Notes under the pieces: generated by a model | What the model saw: the letters and a program-made list of their open reading frames with translations, nothing else | Told to the model about the DNA's origin: nothing | Databases searched by the model: none | Made by a program: the position numbers and the translations under genes | In this document: in pieces, positions 9,067-19,865 of the stretch | Position numbering within the stretch: the first letter of the stretch is position 1 | Layout of the letters: each line of letters begins with the position of its first letter | Source of the DNA: Pelargonium cotyledonis | Taxonomy: Eukaryota; Streptophyta; Magnoliopsida; Geraniales; Geraniaceae | Reading direction: 5' to 3' | Assembly (NCBI GenBank): GCA_036897625.1 | Contig: JAYMTA010000357.1 | Coordinates: 1-30,645 of the forward strand | Length of the DNA: 30,645 nt

Positions 9067-9279
9067 TTGTCAAACCAGATGACATACCCCATGGTGGGGA
9101 TGAGTGGTTGTCAGAACATTCCACCTGGTTGCCTTAAACTACAACTGCAATTGTCGCCAGTTGTTCGTGTTCTTCAGGCTAAAGGGGAGAATTTCAGTGC
9201 CTTCAACTTGATTATTCAGATTGATAAGGAGAATTTTAGTGCCTTCGGTTTGTTAATTCATGATGTTTTTTGTTATTGA
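9067..9279 (+). other. Unassigned open frame of about 70 codons
   Basis: An open stretch directly right of the CACTA-like terminus, with no ATG at its start. It reads SPVVRVLQAKGENFSAFNLI, followed by a partial repeat (IQIDKENFSAFG), because a 27-28-bp DNA segment near 9186-9245 is duplicated. Another frame just before it reads EFVVKPDDIPHGGDEW and stops near 9145. I do not recognise either. It may be an exon fragment of a host gene or chance. Confidence 0.25.
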
Positions 9280-9882
9280 CTCAATTTGATAGTGTCACTT
9301 TTTTTTTTTGTTTACGGGTTGTTCTGTGAAACAAGTGCCCAAGAGTTAGTTAGGTTTTCAGTATTTTTGCTAGACTTTTTTGGATGGATTGGTGTCCAAC
9401 CCCCAATTTTATATTTCGCCTTTGTTATTGTTCGATTTAAATTAATATAATATTATATTAATTTCGAGTTGAAAAGAAATTAATTATATATAAAAAAACT
9501 AAGGATGTCTTTTTTTTTTTTCTTTTTTTTTTTTAAACCAAAAACTCAATGGTGCCTTAAATTTGGCTATTAGATGTAAATGGTACGAGTTTATTGTAAA
9601 ATCTAAAGTAGGTGCCAAACATTTTATAAGTTACTTGTATTTAAAACTTATCTTTGAACACATTAGCTAAAATCAAACCTAAACTTGCATAAAATGACAA
9701 CTAATAGTATCTATAAAGGGGGTCAAATCTGGAAATGAGGAGAGATTCATCAGTGAAACTAACCAAGTTGTTGATATTATCCTATACTATAGTAAAGAAC
9801 ACAACTGTAGTCTATTTGTAATAACTGGCATTGACAATGTCAAGAAACATATGAAGTTAAGGTTGAAAAGTAGTAGCTAGTC
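9280..9882. other. No gene recognised; 3' flank of the small gene
   Basis: AT-rich, with T runs at about 9300-9310 and 9510-9535 and a TAATATAATATTATATTA-like palindromic patch near 9440. The part next to 9882 is the presumed 3' untranslated region of the - strand gene. Confidence 0.5.
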
Positions 9883-10311
9883 CTAACATGTTTGTGGTTT
9901 AGCGGTTGGCTTGTGGGCATGACACTCCCTGCATGGAGACAAAAACGACCTCAGCATTTTCTGGCCAAACCTCGACGACGACGACGACTTTGAGCTCTGC
10001 CCAACACTACTATTTCTCGCTTTCTTGTGGTTAATGGTTACTTTATTATGATCCACATGTTCTTTGCGGTGCTGTTGTTGGGCTATTTGCTTGAGTTGAC
10101 GTGTTGAATGTTTGTCGGGAACTAGCTGAGTTGAAGCTGAGTAGTGTGAGACTACGCTTCGGCTAAATTCGAAGTTTAGGTCTTCTTCTTTGGAATATTG
10201 ATGCTGTTCTTTCATGCAGACCAGACCCGCGAAGGACAAGGAATCCATTGAGTTGTTGTCAGCTGCAACATCTGAGGCCACTTGAACTTTCTTCGGAGCC
10301 CGGCTCTCCAT
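9883..10311 (-). CDS. Small plant-specific protein with SLSFAGLVC and SFLSPCREC motifs, function unknown
   Basis: Intact single-exon frame of 142 codons, the only unbroken host gene I can support here. I chose the ATG at 10311 (MESRAPKK) because the TATA box at 10368-10381 places transcription start near 10340; an upstream in-frame ATG at 10410 would lie before the TATA box. The protein is soluble-looking, with no signal peptide or membrane segment. Residues 23-32 read DSLSFAGLVC, followed by an acidic/aromatic patch (DLNFEF, 44-49). The middle is basic and rich in Gln, His and Asn, and a Ser-rich run precedes residues 115-130 (FGQKMLRSFLSPCREC). The N-terminal SLSFAGLVC and the basic Cys-containing tail recall a family of short uncharacterised plant proteins. 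I assign no function. Confidence 0.75.
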   Translation of the reverse strand: MESRAPKKVQVASDVAADNNSMDSLSFAGLVCMKEQHQYSKEEDLNFEFSRSVVSHYSASTQLVPDKHSTRQLKQIAQQQHRKEHVDHNKVTINHKKARNSSVGQSSKSSSSSRFGQKMLRSFLSPCRECHAHKPTAKPQTC

Positions 10312-10619
10312 TTTGATTGTGTTTTGTATTGTTTTTTTTTTGGTTGATACATGGAGTTCAATTGGTGCTTTATATATATACACAAATTTGTGGTTGTGCT
10401 TTGCTTGCATTGGACATATCTTCTTGTTCTCTTTCTATTGTTTTTTCTCATTCAATAGTTTTTGCACTCAATTTGCTTCTTTGATTTTTGGGTAACAACC
10501 ATTATTCATCGTTAGAATCCATTATCACCTAAGTGGTTGTCTGATAAACACTTTTCATAACCAATTATTTTAGTTAGTGTGATTTGATTACATAAGTAGC
10601 TAAAAGTGATTTTGTATGA
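10312..10619. other. Leader and promoter region of the small gene; otherwise nothing seen
   Basis: It holds the A-rich leader and the TATA box of the - strand gene. Beyond about 10390 there is pyrimidine-rich and then AT-rich sequence without a recognised element. Confidence 0.5.
10368..10381 (-). promoter_or_regulatory. TATA box of the 142-codon gene
   Basis: On the - strand the sequence reads tatatatataaag, 57 nt before the ATG at 10311. With the usual spacing of about 30 nt to the start site, the 5' leader is about 30 nt, A-rich and without an upstream ATG. Confidence 0.65.
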
Positions 10620-10885
10620 TACTACCTCTGTTTCAAATTAGATGCGTTTTAGACATTAGTTTTTCAAATATGAAGAAAAGATGTTAAATAACTTTCTTAC
10701 CCTTAGATAAAGACATAAAACTCATCGTTGTTAGTTCACCATTAATGTATTTATTCAACTTTAGTGCTATAAAATTTCATCTTCCATATTATAGTCATTA
10801 TAACAAAGGACATTATGAGAAAATCATTTGCATATATGTTTGTTAAGTAGAAGATGACATTTATTTTGAAATAAAAATTGAATTC
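10620..10885. mobile_element. Degenerate Stowaway-like MITE (candidate)
   Basis: The left end reads tactacctctgtttcaaatt followed by agatgcgttttagac, which resembles Stowaway termini (CTCCCTCCGTTTC…). The right end near 10850-10878 (gatgacatttattttgaaat) is only partly complementary. Length of about 265 bp and AT-richness fit. The right border is uncertain. Confidence 0.45.
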
Positions 10886-11793
10886 TAGAATAATATTAAT
10901 TTAAAATAAATGTAATATATGCTACTATTAACATTTCAATGAGTCTTTTATCGTAAAACTTGAAGAAAAATAGACTATATATCTCTAATTCTTATGACGT
11001 AAGCAACAACATCTTATGACGTAATCATTACAAATTTTTAAATGAATGTGTAAGTGATTTATTTCGGATACAAAAATATTTCCAACAAAACTTAAGTTAG
11101 CATATCAAATATAGGCCTACAATAGGCTCAAGTGTACTCATTACCAGTTATAAAAAAAAATCCTCAAATTATGTTGATCGATTTAGTGACTTGACTTTTA
11201 AATTGTTCGGATCAAATTATTTCTCAGTTAAAAGATCCTATATTACTGATTCAATCTTAATTGAATTTGACATTCTAATTTAATTTTACAAATATGGAGT
11301 CGAAGGAAATTGTACTATAAATTAGCCAAGGAGAAATAAAGTTTTGAAAGGATCAATATTCAATACAAGAAATGGTGTAAGAAAAATTTATTTGTCATGA
11401 ACCGTTATGCTAAGAAGATAACCGATGAGCTCAATGTTAATGTTGACATTTTAAATAAAACTCAATGAAAATTAACCAATTAATTGAGAACAAGTGTAAG
11501 TGGTGAATTATTTATATCCATGCAAAATTTAAGAGTCTTGTGTCTTTTGTGGGTGGATATTCCAAAGATGCATGTTGCAATAAAATGATTAAACTTGATC
11601 AATCCTTATCCGTCACCTTGGCCGGACAGAATTTGCCTAATTATTTCCGAGGTTTTGGGATAACATGATACAATGAAAGGTATCTTCTGATTTGTGGTCC
11701 GGCATGAGGTTTGGTTTGTTTACCGGGAAGGCCTATTTTTCAAAGTACGGTTATATGTGTTTGTGATGTAAAATATGATTTATATCTTAATTG
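10886..11793. other. AT-rich intergenic DNA, nothing recognised
   Basis: No open frame, RNA gene or repeat that I can support on either strand. Confidence 0.5.
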
Positions 11794-12921
11794 TGACGAT
11801 TTTTTTTTACTTCACAGTTCACAATTTTTTTTCTAAATCAAAATCTAAGTCCAGATGGTATCGTATTAAATCTTCTTTTTCAAAGTTAAGGTCAAAGTTC
11901 AATCCAAGTCCAGGGTCAAGGTTTGAGTCAGGGTCCGAGTTAAGTTCCAAGTTACGATTCGTCTTGGTGACGGTGACGTCCACAATCCAGGTCCTAGAAA
12001 ATCCTGCCCAATGTAGCGCACCGTTAAGCTGAGTCCCAGGAGTGATCCCAGGAAACAGCCTCTAGCTTGAGAATGAAAATCTCACACAAACAGTTTATAG
12101 AAACTAGAGACTGAATCGTTTCTCCATGGCTCGTTCAAAAAGTGAAGAACGCACGAAAAACACGATGAACACTCAAAGAACATGTAGAGAGAGTTTTTAG
12201 TTCAGTATTACGAGTGCTCAAATGATAAAAAGTATGAAATTTCTCAAGAGGCTTCGGGGCCCTATTTATAGTTTTGACTTACCTACCTCGGTTGACCTTT
12301 CGTCTTCCGGCATCACGATTCCGATCGCAGAAGTTCAGTCTTAATCTTGGTGTCCATCCTGTTGATTCTCCACACCAAAAGGACTGGAGCACCTGTTTGA
12401 CGCAGTCGAGACTTTTGAAGCGGGTCATTTGGAACATGACTCATGGACGAAGTTGGTACGAGGCATGGTGCGGAACATGGATGCTTGATTTTTCCGATCA
12501 TGAATTGAGGACAGCCAAAAGTGGATTCATTGACGAAGTCATGAGTGCGAGAGCGGCGAAACCATGTCCGAGCATACGACGAACCACACGCTAAGCGCAT
12601 GACACAAAAAACGTCGTGCACGCGCATGGTGAAAACGCGCACAACGTGTGATTGCCACATGACCTTTTAAGGTCCTTCGCCGGATTCGTTTTTCAGCCAT
12701 TCCGGGTTCGTTTGAAGTCCGATTCGATTTCTGTTCGAAAGGTTGTGCTCTTTGAATTTTTCTCTTCAATATGAGCATAGTGTTGGATATTTTTGGAGGA
12801 CTTCATTTTTCGGGTCGCTCTAACCGGTTCGGACCTGCTAACCACTTTTTCGTTTGAGTAGGCATGCCATGTGTCAATCTCTTATAGGAGAATTTACTTA
12901 TGATTTTTTTATGCCGAATCA
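11794..12921 (-). repeat. 3' LTR of element 1
   Basis: Left copy; it ends gccgaatca on the + strand, so in element sense it begins TGATTCGG. The exact left border is uncertain because the first 30-45 bp differ from the partner copy. Confidence 0.75.
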
Positions 12922-12945
12922 ATTGCGCCCCACTCCGAGCAATTT
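12922..12945 (-). other. Polypurine tract of element 1
   Basis: On the - strand ggagtggggcgcaat directly precedes the 3' LTR start TGATTCGG. Element 2 has a very similar tract. Confidence 0.6.
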
Positions 12946-13370
12946 TTGATTTATCGCAATCGTGATGTAGTGACGTTCGAAGACAGTGACCATTTTCTCA
13001 ACTATTTCTTCCGAGTTGCATTCACGCTGACTTCGCATGAGACAATTGTTGGCGTTCACTTTTTGGAGAGTTGAACTTTTTTTGGACAATGAATTTTCTT
13101 GGGGCGCCAGACCATTTGGAATGTAGATCATTTTGAGCGAGGAAAATTCGGAGCACATGATAAATTTGAAGCGAGGAAAATTTGGAGCCTGTAAAATTTC
13201 TGGAAAATTTGGAGTAAGGAGAGGGGTGGTCATGAGGATGACCAACAAGGACTCCCATGGGCGAAGAGTGCAGACACATGAAGTTTTCCAACACTTAAAA
13301 TTTCTTTTGGAAAATATCTCTTGGATGGACTCTCTTGCAGAGCTTTGACACTTGGGAGTTTTTTGGTGGA
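12946..13370. other. Interior of element 1, no recognised domain
   Basis: Sequence between the polypurine tract and the minisatellite. There are short open frames on both strands, none resembling a known family. Confidence 0.5.
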
Positions 13371-13371
13371 G

Positions 13372-13950
13372 ACAATACTCCATGACTTGGTGGAGGCAAG
13401 GCTCCTAGAGATGAGGTTCCGTGAATTGGTGGAGGCGAGGGTCTTGGAGACGAGGCTCACTGAGTTAATGGAGGTGAGTCTCTTAGAGTCGAGGCTCCAT
13501 GATTTGGTGGAGGCGAGGCTCCATGACTTGGTAGAGGCGAGGCTCCTGGAGACGAGGCTCCATAACTTGGTGAAGGCTAGGCTCCATAACTCGGTGGAGG
13601 CTAGGCTCTTAGAGGCGAGACTACGAAACATTTGTGGGGACGAGGCTCCGAAACATCTGTGGAGATGAGGCTCCAAAACTTTTGTGGTGGCGAGGCTCTG
13701 AAACACATGTGGAGATGAGGCTCCAAAACATCTGTGGAGACGAGGCTCCGAAACTTTTTTGGAGGCGAGGCTCCAAAACTTTTGTCGAGGCGAGGCTCAA
13801 AAACTTTTGTCGAGGCGAGACTCCAAAACTTTTGTGGAGACGAGGCTTCTAAACTTTTGTGGAGGCAAGGCTCCATAACCTGGTGGAGGCGAGGCTCCTA
13901 GAGACGTGGCTCAAAAAAACTTTGTGGAGGCAAAGCTCCATAACTTGATG
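13372..13950. repeat. 24-25-bp minisatellite in element 1
   Basis: About 20 degenerate units of 24-25 bp, each ending gaggcgaggctcc or gagatgaggctcc. Some carry an extra 15-bp insert (cctggagacgaggct). There are no unique spacers. The first half uses the unit ccatgacttggtggaggcga and the second half ccaaaacttttgtggag, so two sub-arrays expanded separately. Confidence 0.9.
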
Positions 13951-14560
13951 AGTTTTTCATGGTATACACGTTACATGGTGAAAAGGAAATTTTATTATTT
14001 TTTCAAGTCGAGTTACAAAGTTTGCTCAACTCTCTCGTAGGAGTACATGACAACTTTCCTAAGATAGTGCCTCTTAAGGTTGTTGGCATGACGCGGGTCA
14101 TATCCAGCTCCCACTAGCTTTCCTAAAACTTTCTCCACTCTAGTTTTCTTTATAAACCTGTTTTCTTTCCCTTGTGGTCAAGGTTAGCCTTGAACTGTAG
14201 CAACTTTCCCTCGCTTTTACAAGCTAAAAGTGCATGTCCCCGCACAACGGTTGGGCCCCGTATGAGTCTTATCACATCACATTGTTGTCTTACCTAACCT
14301 CAAGAATACTAAAATGAAAGTTAAGGCACCTGATAATACCCCTTTTTATATTTTTGACTAAGTGAGCTTTTTAGAACTTATTGAACTTCAAATTTAGAAG
14401 CATTTAATAAAGAAAAATTCTGGATTTGTAGGAATCCCTTTCTTTTTAGTCGGAACCCGCTCTAGAATCTATAAAATAAACTCTATTTGGTGGATTTCCC
14501 TTTTTAACTTTATTTTAGATTGGACTAGTGCCTAAAAAAAGGATTCTCGTTAAAAGAACG
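13951..14560. other. Interior of element 1, no recognised domain
   Basis: Transition from the minisatellite to the gag relic. It contains pyrimidine-rich stretches and no family I can name. Confidence 0.4.
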
Positions 14561-15560
14561 GTATGAAGGTCTTCTATTGCTTTCTTGATGACGGGGCAGT
14601 CTTCAATATTGTGACCTAAGCATTAGTGGAGAACACAATACTGCTCCACCTCATTTCCTCTATATTCTTCCTCTGGAACGACTGATCAATTTATGTTTTC
14701 TGTTGTTTCAATGAGGTTGAAGACTTCCCCATAGCTAACTGTCAGTGGAGTGTGACTGACCTTGGGTATGTTGGTGTTTAGGAGTTTGTTGCGTGTGTTA
14801 TCACATTTCTGGTTTCTTTTGTCCTTGTTCCTATATTTCTGGCTAACATGCGCAGTCAGTTGCCTTCAGAGCTTCTAAACTTCTTCATGGAGATGAATGA
14901 TGGTATGGTCAGCTGCAGTTGATGTAGTTTGCATTCTTGAGGTTGGCACAACTTGCCCCCCACCCATTCATCGGTCTTGAAATTGTTTAAGTCTTTTGGA
15001 CCTCCTATTCATGGTTGGAAAAGAGTTCTCAACTGCCAAAACTTTTTGTCCCACTATTCCTCCCATTCCATGAAGGTTTGAAATAAGTAGAACTTGTCTT
15101 CCTCCCTGAGTTTCTTCATGATCCATTGTAGTGATGGTGGTTTGTGGATTAATCGGTGGAGTGACTTTTGTGATTGTAACTTTGTTGGTTGTCCGTAGTC
15201 TTCTGTTGATCTGGGACATGATTGCTATTGGATTGGTGAGAAGCACATATTCCAATCTCTTTCTGGATGGTGACCAAGGCTTGGGTAGCGCCAGTAGCAT
15301 TTGCTTTGTCATGGGCCCTTTTTCTTTCCAGCTCTTGTCTTAGGTCCCCATGATGAGCAGGGGTAGTAGGGAGATCTCTCTGGTAGTCAAACTTCACCTA
15401 GAGTGGGCGAATGTCTCTGCTCCTGGGAGAGGCAACAATCTTCTAATGGTTAGGGTTCTTCCTCTCACTTGATGAGTGAGCAACTCCATTAACATGTCTT
15501 CTTCCTCATTCCATTGTGATTGTCAACGACGTTGGAACGATGGCTTTCAAGTCATTCCGA
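14561..15560 (-). pseudogene. Fossil gag region of element 1
   Basis: A - strand gag-like relic next to the 5' LTR. Near 14570-14637 it carries HNIEDCPVIKKAIEDL, the C-terminal motif seen in gag of Ty3-type plant elements (Tat-like lineages have GHxTExCxxLKxxIExL). It is broken. Confidence 0.6.
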
Positions 15561-15574
15561 AAAATGGAACCGAT

Positions 15575-16667
15575 TGATTGGACTATTTTTACCAAATCAA
15601 AATTCTAAGTCCAGACGGTATCGTATTAGGTCTTATTTTCCAAAGTCAAGTTCAAAGTTCAATCCAAGTCCAGGGTCAAGGTTCGAGTCTGGGTTCGAGT
15701 CAAGTTCCAAGTTAAGGTTCGTCTTGGTGACGGTGACATCTGCGATCAAGGTCCTAGAAAATCCTGCGCAAGGTGGCGCACCGTTAACCTGAGTACCAAG
15801 AGTGATCATAGGAAACAGCCTCCGGCCTGAGAGTGAGAATCTCACACAAACAATTTATAGAAACTAGAGACTGAATCGTTTCCCCGTGGCTCATTCAAAA
15901 ATTGAAGAACGCATAAAGAACACGATGAACACTCAAAGAACACGTAGAGAGAGTTTTCGGTTTAGTATTATAAGTACTCAAATGATAAAAGTTTGACCTT
16001 TTCTCATGAGGCCTCGGGGTCCTATTTATAGTTTTGACTTACCTACCTCAGTTGACCTTTCGTCTTCCGGTGTCACGAGTCTGATCGCAGGTATTCCGTC
16101 ATAGTCTTGGTGTCCATCCTGCTGATTCGCCACACGAACAGGTCTGGAGCACCTGTTTGATGTGGTTGAGAATCTTGGAGTGGGTGATTTGGAACATGAC
16201 TCATGGATGAAATTTGTGCGAGGCATGGCGTGGAGCATGGATGCTTGATTTTCCTGATCATGGATGGAGGACGGCCAAAAGTGGATTCACCGACAGAGTC
16301 ATGCATGGGGGCGAGAGTGGATGGATGAAACCATGTCCGAGCATACGGCGAACCACGCGCCAAGCGCATGACCAAAAAAACGCCGTGCAAAGCGTGTGAT
16401 TGCCACGTGACCTTTTTGGGTTCTTTGCCGGATTGTTTTTTGGCCATTCCGGGTTTGTTTGAAGTCCGATTCGACTTCTGTTTGAACGACTATGCTCCTT
16501 GCAATTTTCTCTTCAATATGAGTATAGTGTTGGATATTTTTGAAAGACTTCATTTTTCGGGTCACTTTGACCTGTTCGGACTGGCTAACCACTTTTTCAT
16601 TTGAGTAGGCGTGCCACATGTCAATCTCATATTGGGGAATTTACTTCTGATTTTTTATACCGAATCA
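15575..16667 (-). repeat. 5' LTR of element 1
   Basis: Right copy, 15575 (tgattgg) to 16667 (ccgaatca). The terminal TGATT/AATCA ends form a short inverted pair, as LTR ends do. Confidence 0.78.
16022..16031 (-). promoter_or_regulatory. TATA box in the 5' LTR of element 1
   Basis: The - strand reads aactataaatagg, a canonical TATA box. The same site is conserved in the left LTR at 12262-12271. It supports the - strand orientation. Confidence 0.65.
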
Positions 16668-17400
16668 GTCATAATTGTAAAGAACATCTCACGAGGATTC
16701 ATATAACTAATTAGTTCAAATTCTAAGAAAAAAAAAGAAATATGTAATTCAATTTTGTAGATCTTTGACTAAAAATAGGTTTGTTGTTCGTAGTACTGTC
16801 ACTTCACGGATCATAATTGTAAATTTCTCAAGTATTGGATATTGTAAAAAGATGAGCACTGGATCTAAGTGTAAACTAATGTGTGCACGTTGAAATATAC
16901 CTTTGATGTGAGTATATGTTCTCTACCAAATGAATTTAGAGCGTTACGAAGAAAATTGTATAAATGTAATATTGCACAACGTCTTTATAATCAAAAGAAA
17001 AAAGATATTCACACTTATAACGAATGATGAATTAAAATTCAAATGTGAGTTATTGAGTAAGGTCTAACCGTAAAATGATTACATGGATAATAAAAAATAA
17101 TTACATGGTGAAAAGAGGGGCACACATGAGTGGTAACCCAATAAATAGGGGCGTGTATTTGAGGGGGCGAGGCGAAATGAAACTTCCCTCCTACTCATGT
17201 TTGCTTAATTTAGGAGTTCATGAAGGATCCAATGTGCTAATGGTCATCTAGTTACTCATGCCTCAATGTATGAATTCTTTATATAACAAGAATGAACTCC
17301 TAGTTTATCAATTTGTTAAAAAACTTTCGAATGAGATTTTATGTCTCCTGTGCTTATTTTAGGTTAAATTATAGATGACCACACTGTGGGGCACATTTTT
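16668..17400. other. Spacer between fossil elements, nothing recognised
   Basis: AT-rich DNA. The string gagggggcgaggcgaaatga near 17161 resembles the minisatellite word of element 1 but occurs once. Confidence 0.4.
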
Positions 17401-17429
17401 CTCTACTAGCTCCATTTTCCATTTTCTCT

Positions 17430-17905
17430 TGGACGATGGTTGGCAAAAATATTTTCCCCAAAGAGGCTAGGGATTTGGCTAGTTTGGACGAGCAGTTTAA
17501 GCCGTTTGCAAACACGGTGACAATACGTGGTTTCCTGATTTATGTCGCGTACATCCTAGTATATGTCGTTGAATCAGGCGACATATTCTTGGAAAGACTC
17601 TTCTGGGCCCTGAGCTATGTCCATGAAGTGCATGACAAGTTTCTTTAGGGCGGGTCAGGCGTGGAAGCGAGCAAAAATATTGGTCGTGAATTGCATAAAG
17701 TTGGAGATGGATCATTTGGGAGTTTATTGATCTAATCCGTCCCGTGTAGTTCTTCCTGGGCTGGTAGCAAAGGCCCACTTCATAGCATCAGATGCTTGTT
17801 ATCTCAAGTTGATGTGATTGCTATAGTCATCCAAGTGTTGCTCAAGATCTCATTTCTCTTCATATTTTTGTATCTTGAGTATTTTGAAATCTATGGAAAA
17901 GGCCT
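17430..17905 (-). pseudogene. Fossil Ty3-type gag fragment outside both elements
   Basis: The - strand shows the signature of the Ty3-type gag domain (FKILKIQKYEE near 17880, then LVMHFMDIAQGPEESFQEYV near 17600-17650). No LTRs flank it, so it is a relic of a third element. It is broken. Confidence 0.65.
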
Positions 17906-18300
17906 ATCGACAGAATCCCACATGAGTAGTTCACTAAATAAGTTTTAATGTGAAACTCATGTTCCTTGCAGTTACGGTGTTTAAAAAGCTTAACTTTACC
18001 AATATATAAAATCTAAAAATAAAAAAGGAGAAGAAGAAGACTTTTCAGTTTTATTGAAATTTGAATTTAAGAAATATACGTGAACAAATTTCATATAAAA
18101 TTTTTAAGTGCTTTTCATAGTGCTCTACTATTCTTATTTTCAAAAGGTCTTGTTTGAAAACTTCTATTTAAGCCTGCCTCTAAGGACATTGGAAGTTGGA
18201 AACAGGGTCCAACTTATAATTTTGATGCTAAAAACTAATGAACCAGGGTCCACGTGTTGAATCTTAGTGCTTTAAAACCATACTACATAATATGTAGACG
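17906..18300. other. Spacer, nothing recognised
   Basis: AT-rich, with a short purine run near 18025-18040. No gene or repeat that I can support. Confidence 0.4.
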
Positions 18301-19631
18301 TTATGCACCTGTTTGACCTGGGTCAAACCAAATGCACTAGAGTCGTTTGTTGTCTTGTCGTCTTGTCCACATAAGCAAAGTTTTTAGCATAAGTGTCCAA
18401 ATTCTAAGTTTGATTTTTCAGGAATGAGAATTAGTTCTCAACCATAATGCACGAATGCTCTAGATAGATTTTTAGAGAGAGAAAGCTAGAGAGATAAGTG
18501 AAATCTCAAGATTGTGAGAATGTGGAGATCCACATCCCTGAACAATTGGGATATTTATACATTTCTACCAACTAGTGTCACATGTCAGCGTGTAATTGGT
18601 TGTTGAATGTATGAGGTCCATTTGGGCTCATTTGTGACTTGGGCCTCTTGCTCTCCCCAGGGGCAATGCTCATGCGTACCGGGTGTGTTGTAGGTTCATG
18701 TATGTCTCTCACGCATCGAGTTGGCTTGTTCAATCCCTTAGGAGCCTTGACCATTTGGGTTACTGTCCTGAGGCTTCAATAGTATTAATAATATTGTAGC
18801 TTGTTCAGGCGTCTTGAAGGTGGTCTAGAGAGATGGAGACCTTGCAAGGGGCTTAGAAAAATGCATTGAATCATTAAATGATGTCCGAGGTCTAATAGGG
18901 TCGATCGATGGGTGTCTAGGGAACAGAACTTGATGGTTCATTTGAAACGTACCGATGTCGCAACATTGGTACCGTTTATGCGCTAAGCTCATGCTTCGCG
19001 TGGCGCGGAGGGGTTTTTGGTTCACTTTTTGTCTGAGGATCAAAGTGGGTAATCATGAGGCACTTGTACTAGTTATCATATCCTTAAAGAACTCCTTCTC
19101 TTAGAGAAGATCTTGGGGTTCTTGCTCCGTCCGTGGAGCTCTTGAGGTTCTCTTTCGTCCGAAGCTCCTGAGGTTCTCGTTTCATCCGGTAAGCTCTTAA
19201 GGTTCTCATTTCATCTGGGGACCTCTTGAGGTTTTTAGATACTTGGAGAGCACTTAGAGTAAAGAGCACTGCAGACACATTCAGGCCATCACAACAGAGA
19301 GCACGGTATCACGAAAGAGACATCATTCAAAGAACGTACCCATGCCACGACATGGAAGACTTAATGCCATGACACAAAGTTCCCGATGACACGACATTGG
19401 ACTCGTCGCGTGCTTTTTCTTCTTTCAACGGCTTTGGGGGGTTCTCTCTTACGCCAAATCATCTTAGGGATATTTGGGAACTTTAGGAAAGTGAAATAAC
19501 TTTCTTAGGGCATTCTGGGCTCGTGTCGAGTGCATAACTTCTGCTCTGAGCTTGGTTACTCGGTTAGAATTTGGTCACCACATGTCGCTATGTCATTCAT
19601 CTTGGGACTTATATTTTTTTGGGTAGAATCA
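18301..19631 (-). repeat. 3' LTR of element 2
   Basis: Left copy, ending gggtagaatca on the + strand. It shares many blocks with the right copy (agtgtcacatgtcagcgtgt, taatattgtagcttgtt, gagatggagaccttgc). It is about 180 bp longer, mainly because of sequence near 19260-19560 that is reduced on the right. Confidence 0.75.
19111..19240. repeat. 29-bp tandem repeat in the left LTR of element 2
   Basis: Units built on tcttgaggttctcatttcat start at 19111, 19140, 19166, 19195 and 19224 (period 26-29 bp). A counterpart array lies in the right LTR at 25703-25800. Confidence 0.8.
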
Positions 19632-19660
19632 GTTCCCCCCACCCCCACTCCTAGGGGCAT
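19632..19660 (-). other. Polypurine tract of element 2
   Basis: On the - strand gagtgggggtggggggaac directly precedes the 3' LTR start TGATTCTACC. It is the counterpart of the tract in element 1. Confidence 0.7.
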
Positions 19661-19737
19661 TCATTTATCGGTTTCACGTTGGAGTATAGTCATGGTTTCG
19701 CGTTAGCTTCTCTTTTTTTGTCTTCGCAATAGATCTC

Positions 19738-19865
19738 CCAAGAGGGTTCGCATGGAGCCCTTGGGTCTTTGAGTCTTTGGTCTTCCAAGGGGGTTCGTAG
19801 GGGGCCCTTGGGTCTCATAGTCTTTAATTTTCCAAGGGGGTTCGCGGAGGACCCTAGGTCTCCCA
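19738..19865. repeat. 47-bp tandem repeat in element 2
   Basis: Units start at 19738, 19785 and 19832 (exact 47-bp period, about 2.7 copies), each beginning ccaagggggttcg and containing cccttgggtct. Confidence 0.88.

Larger units (their letters stand above)
11794..16667 (-). mobile_element. Fossil Ty3-type LTR element 1, gag-only
   Basis: Two direct repeats of about 1.1 kb (11794-12921 and 15575-16667) enclose about 2.65 kb. The LTR TATA boxes, the polypurine tract beside the left LTR and gag-like sequence next to the right LTR all give a - strand orientation. The interior holds a gag-like relic and a minisatellite. I see no protease, reverse transcriptase or integrase, so it was probably non-autonomous (LARD-like). 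The LTRs look close to 90% identical by eye, younger than element 2. It is broken at several points. No clean target duplication was found. Confidence 0.8.

Noticed and set aside
10312-10410. Upstream in-frame start (MQAKHNHKF) of the small gene
   Set aside because: It lies upstream of the TATA box, so the expected transcript would not include it. Its codons also span the AT-rich promoter.
13230-13876. Proteins with a repeated LASTKSWS-like unit on both strands
   Set aside because: These are translations of the 24-25-bp minisatellite. All frames stay open because the unit is near a multiple of three and lacks stops.
13372-13950. CRISPR-like array
   Set aside because: The units are directly adjacent and degenerate with no unique spacers, and the genome is a plant's.
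11775-15792. Two similar open frames (both with KFNPSPGSRFESG) at 11775-12032 and 15520-15792
   Set aside because: They look like a gene family but are the same part of the two LTRs of element 1, read antisense to the element.
16668-16680. aattg as target duplication of element 1 (also before 11794)
   Set aside because: On the right it lies 5 bp away from the TG…CA end of the LTR, so the match is not in register.
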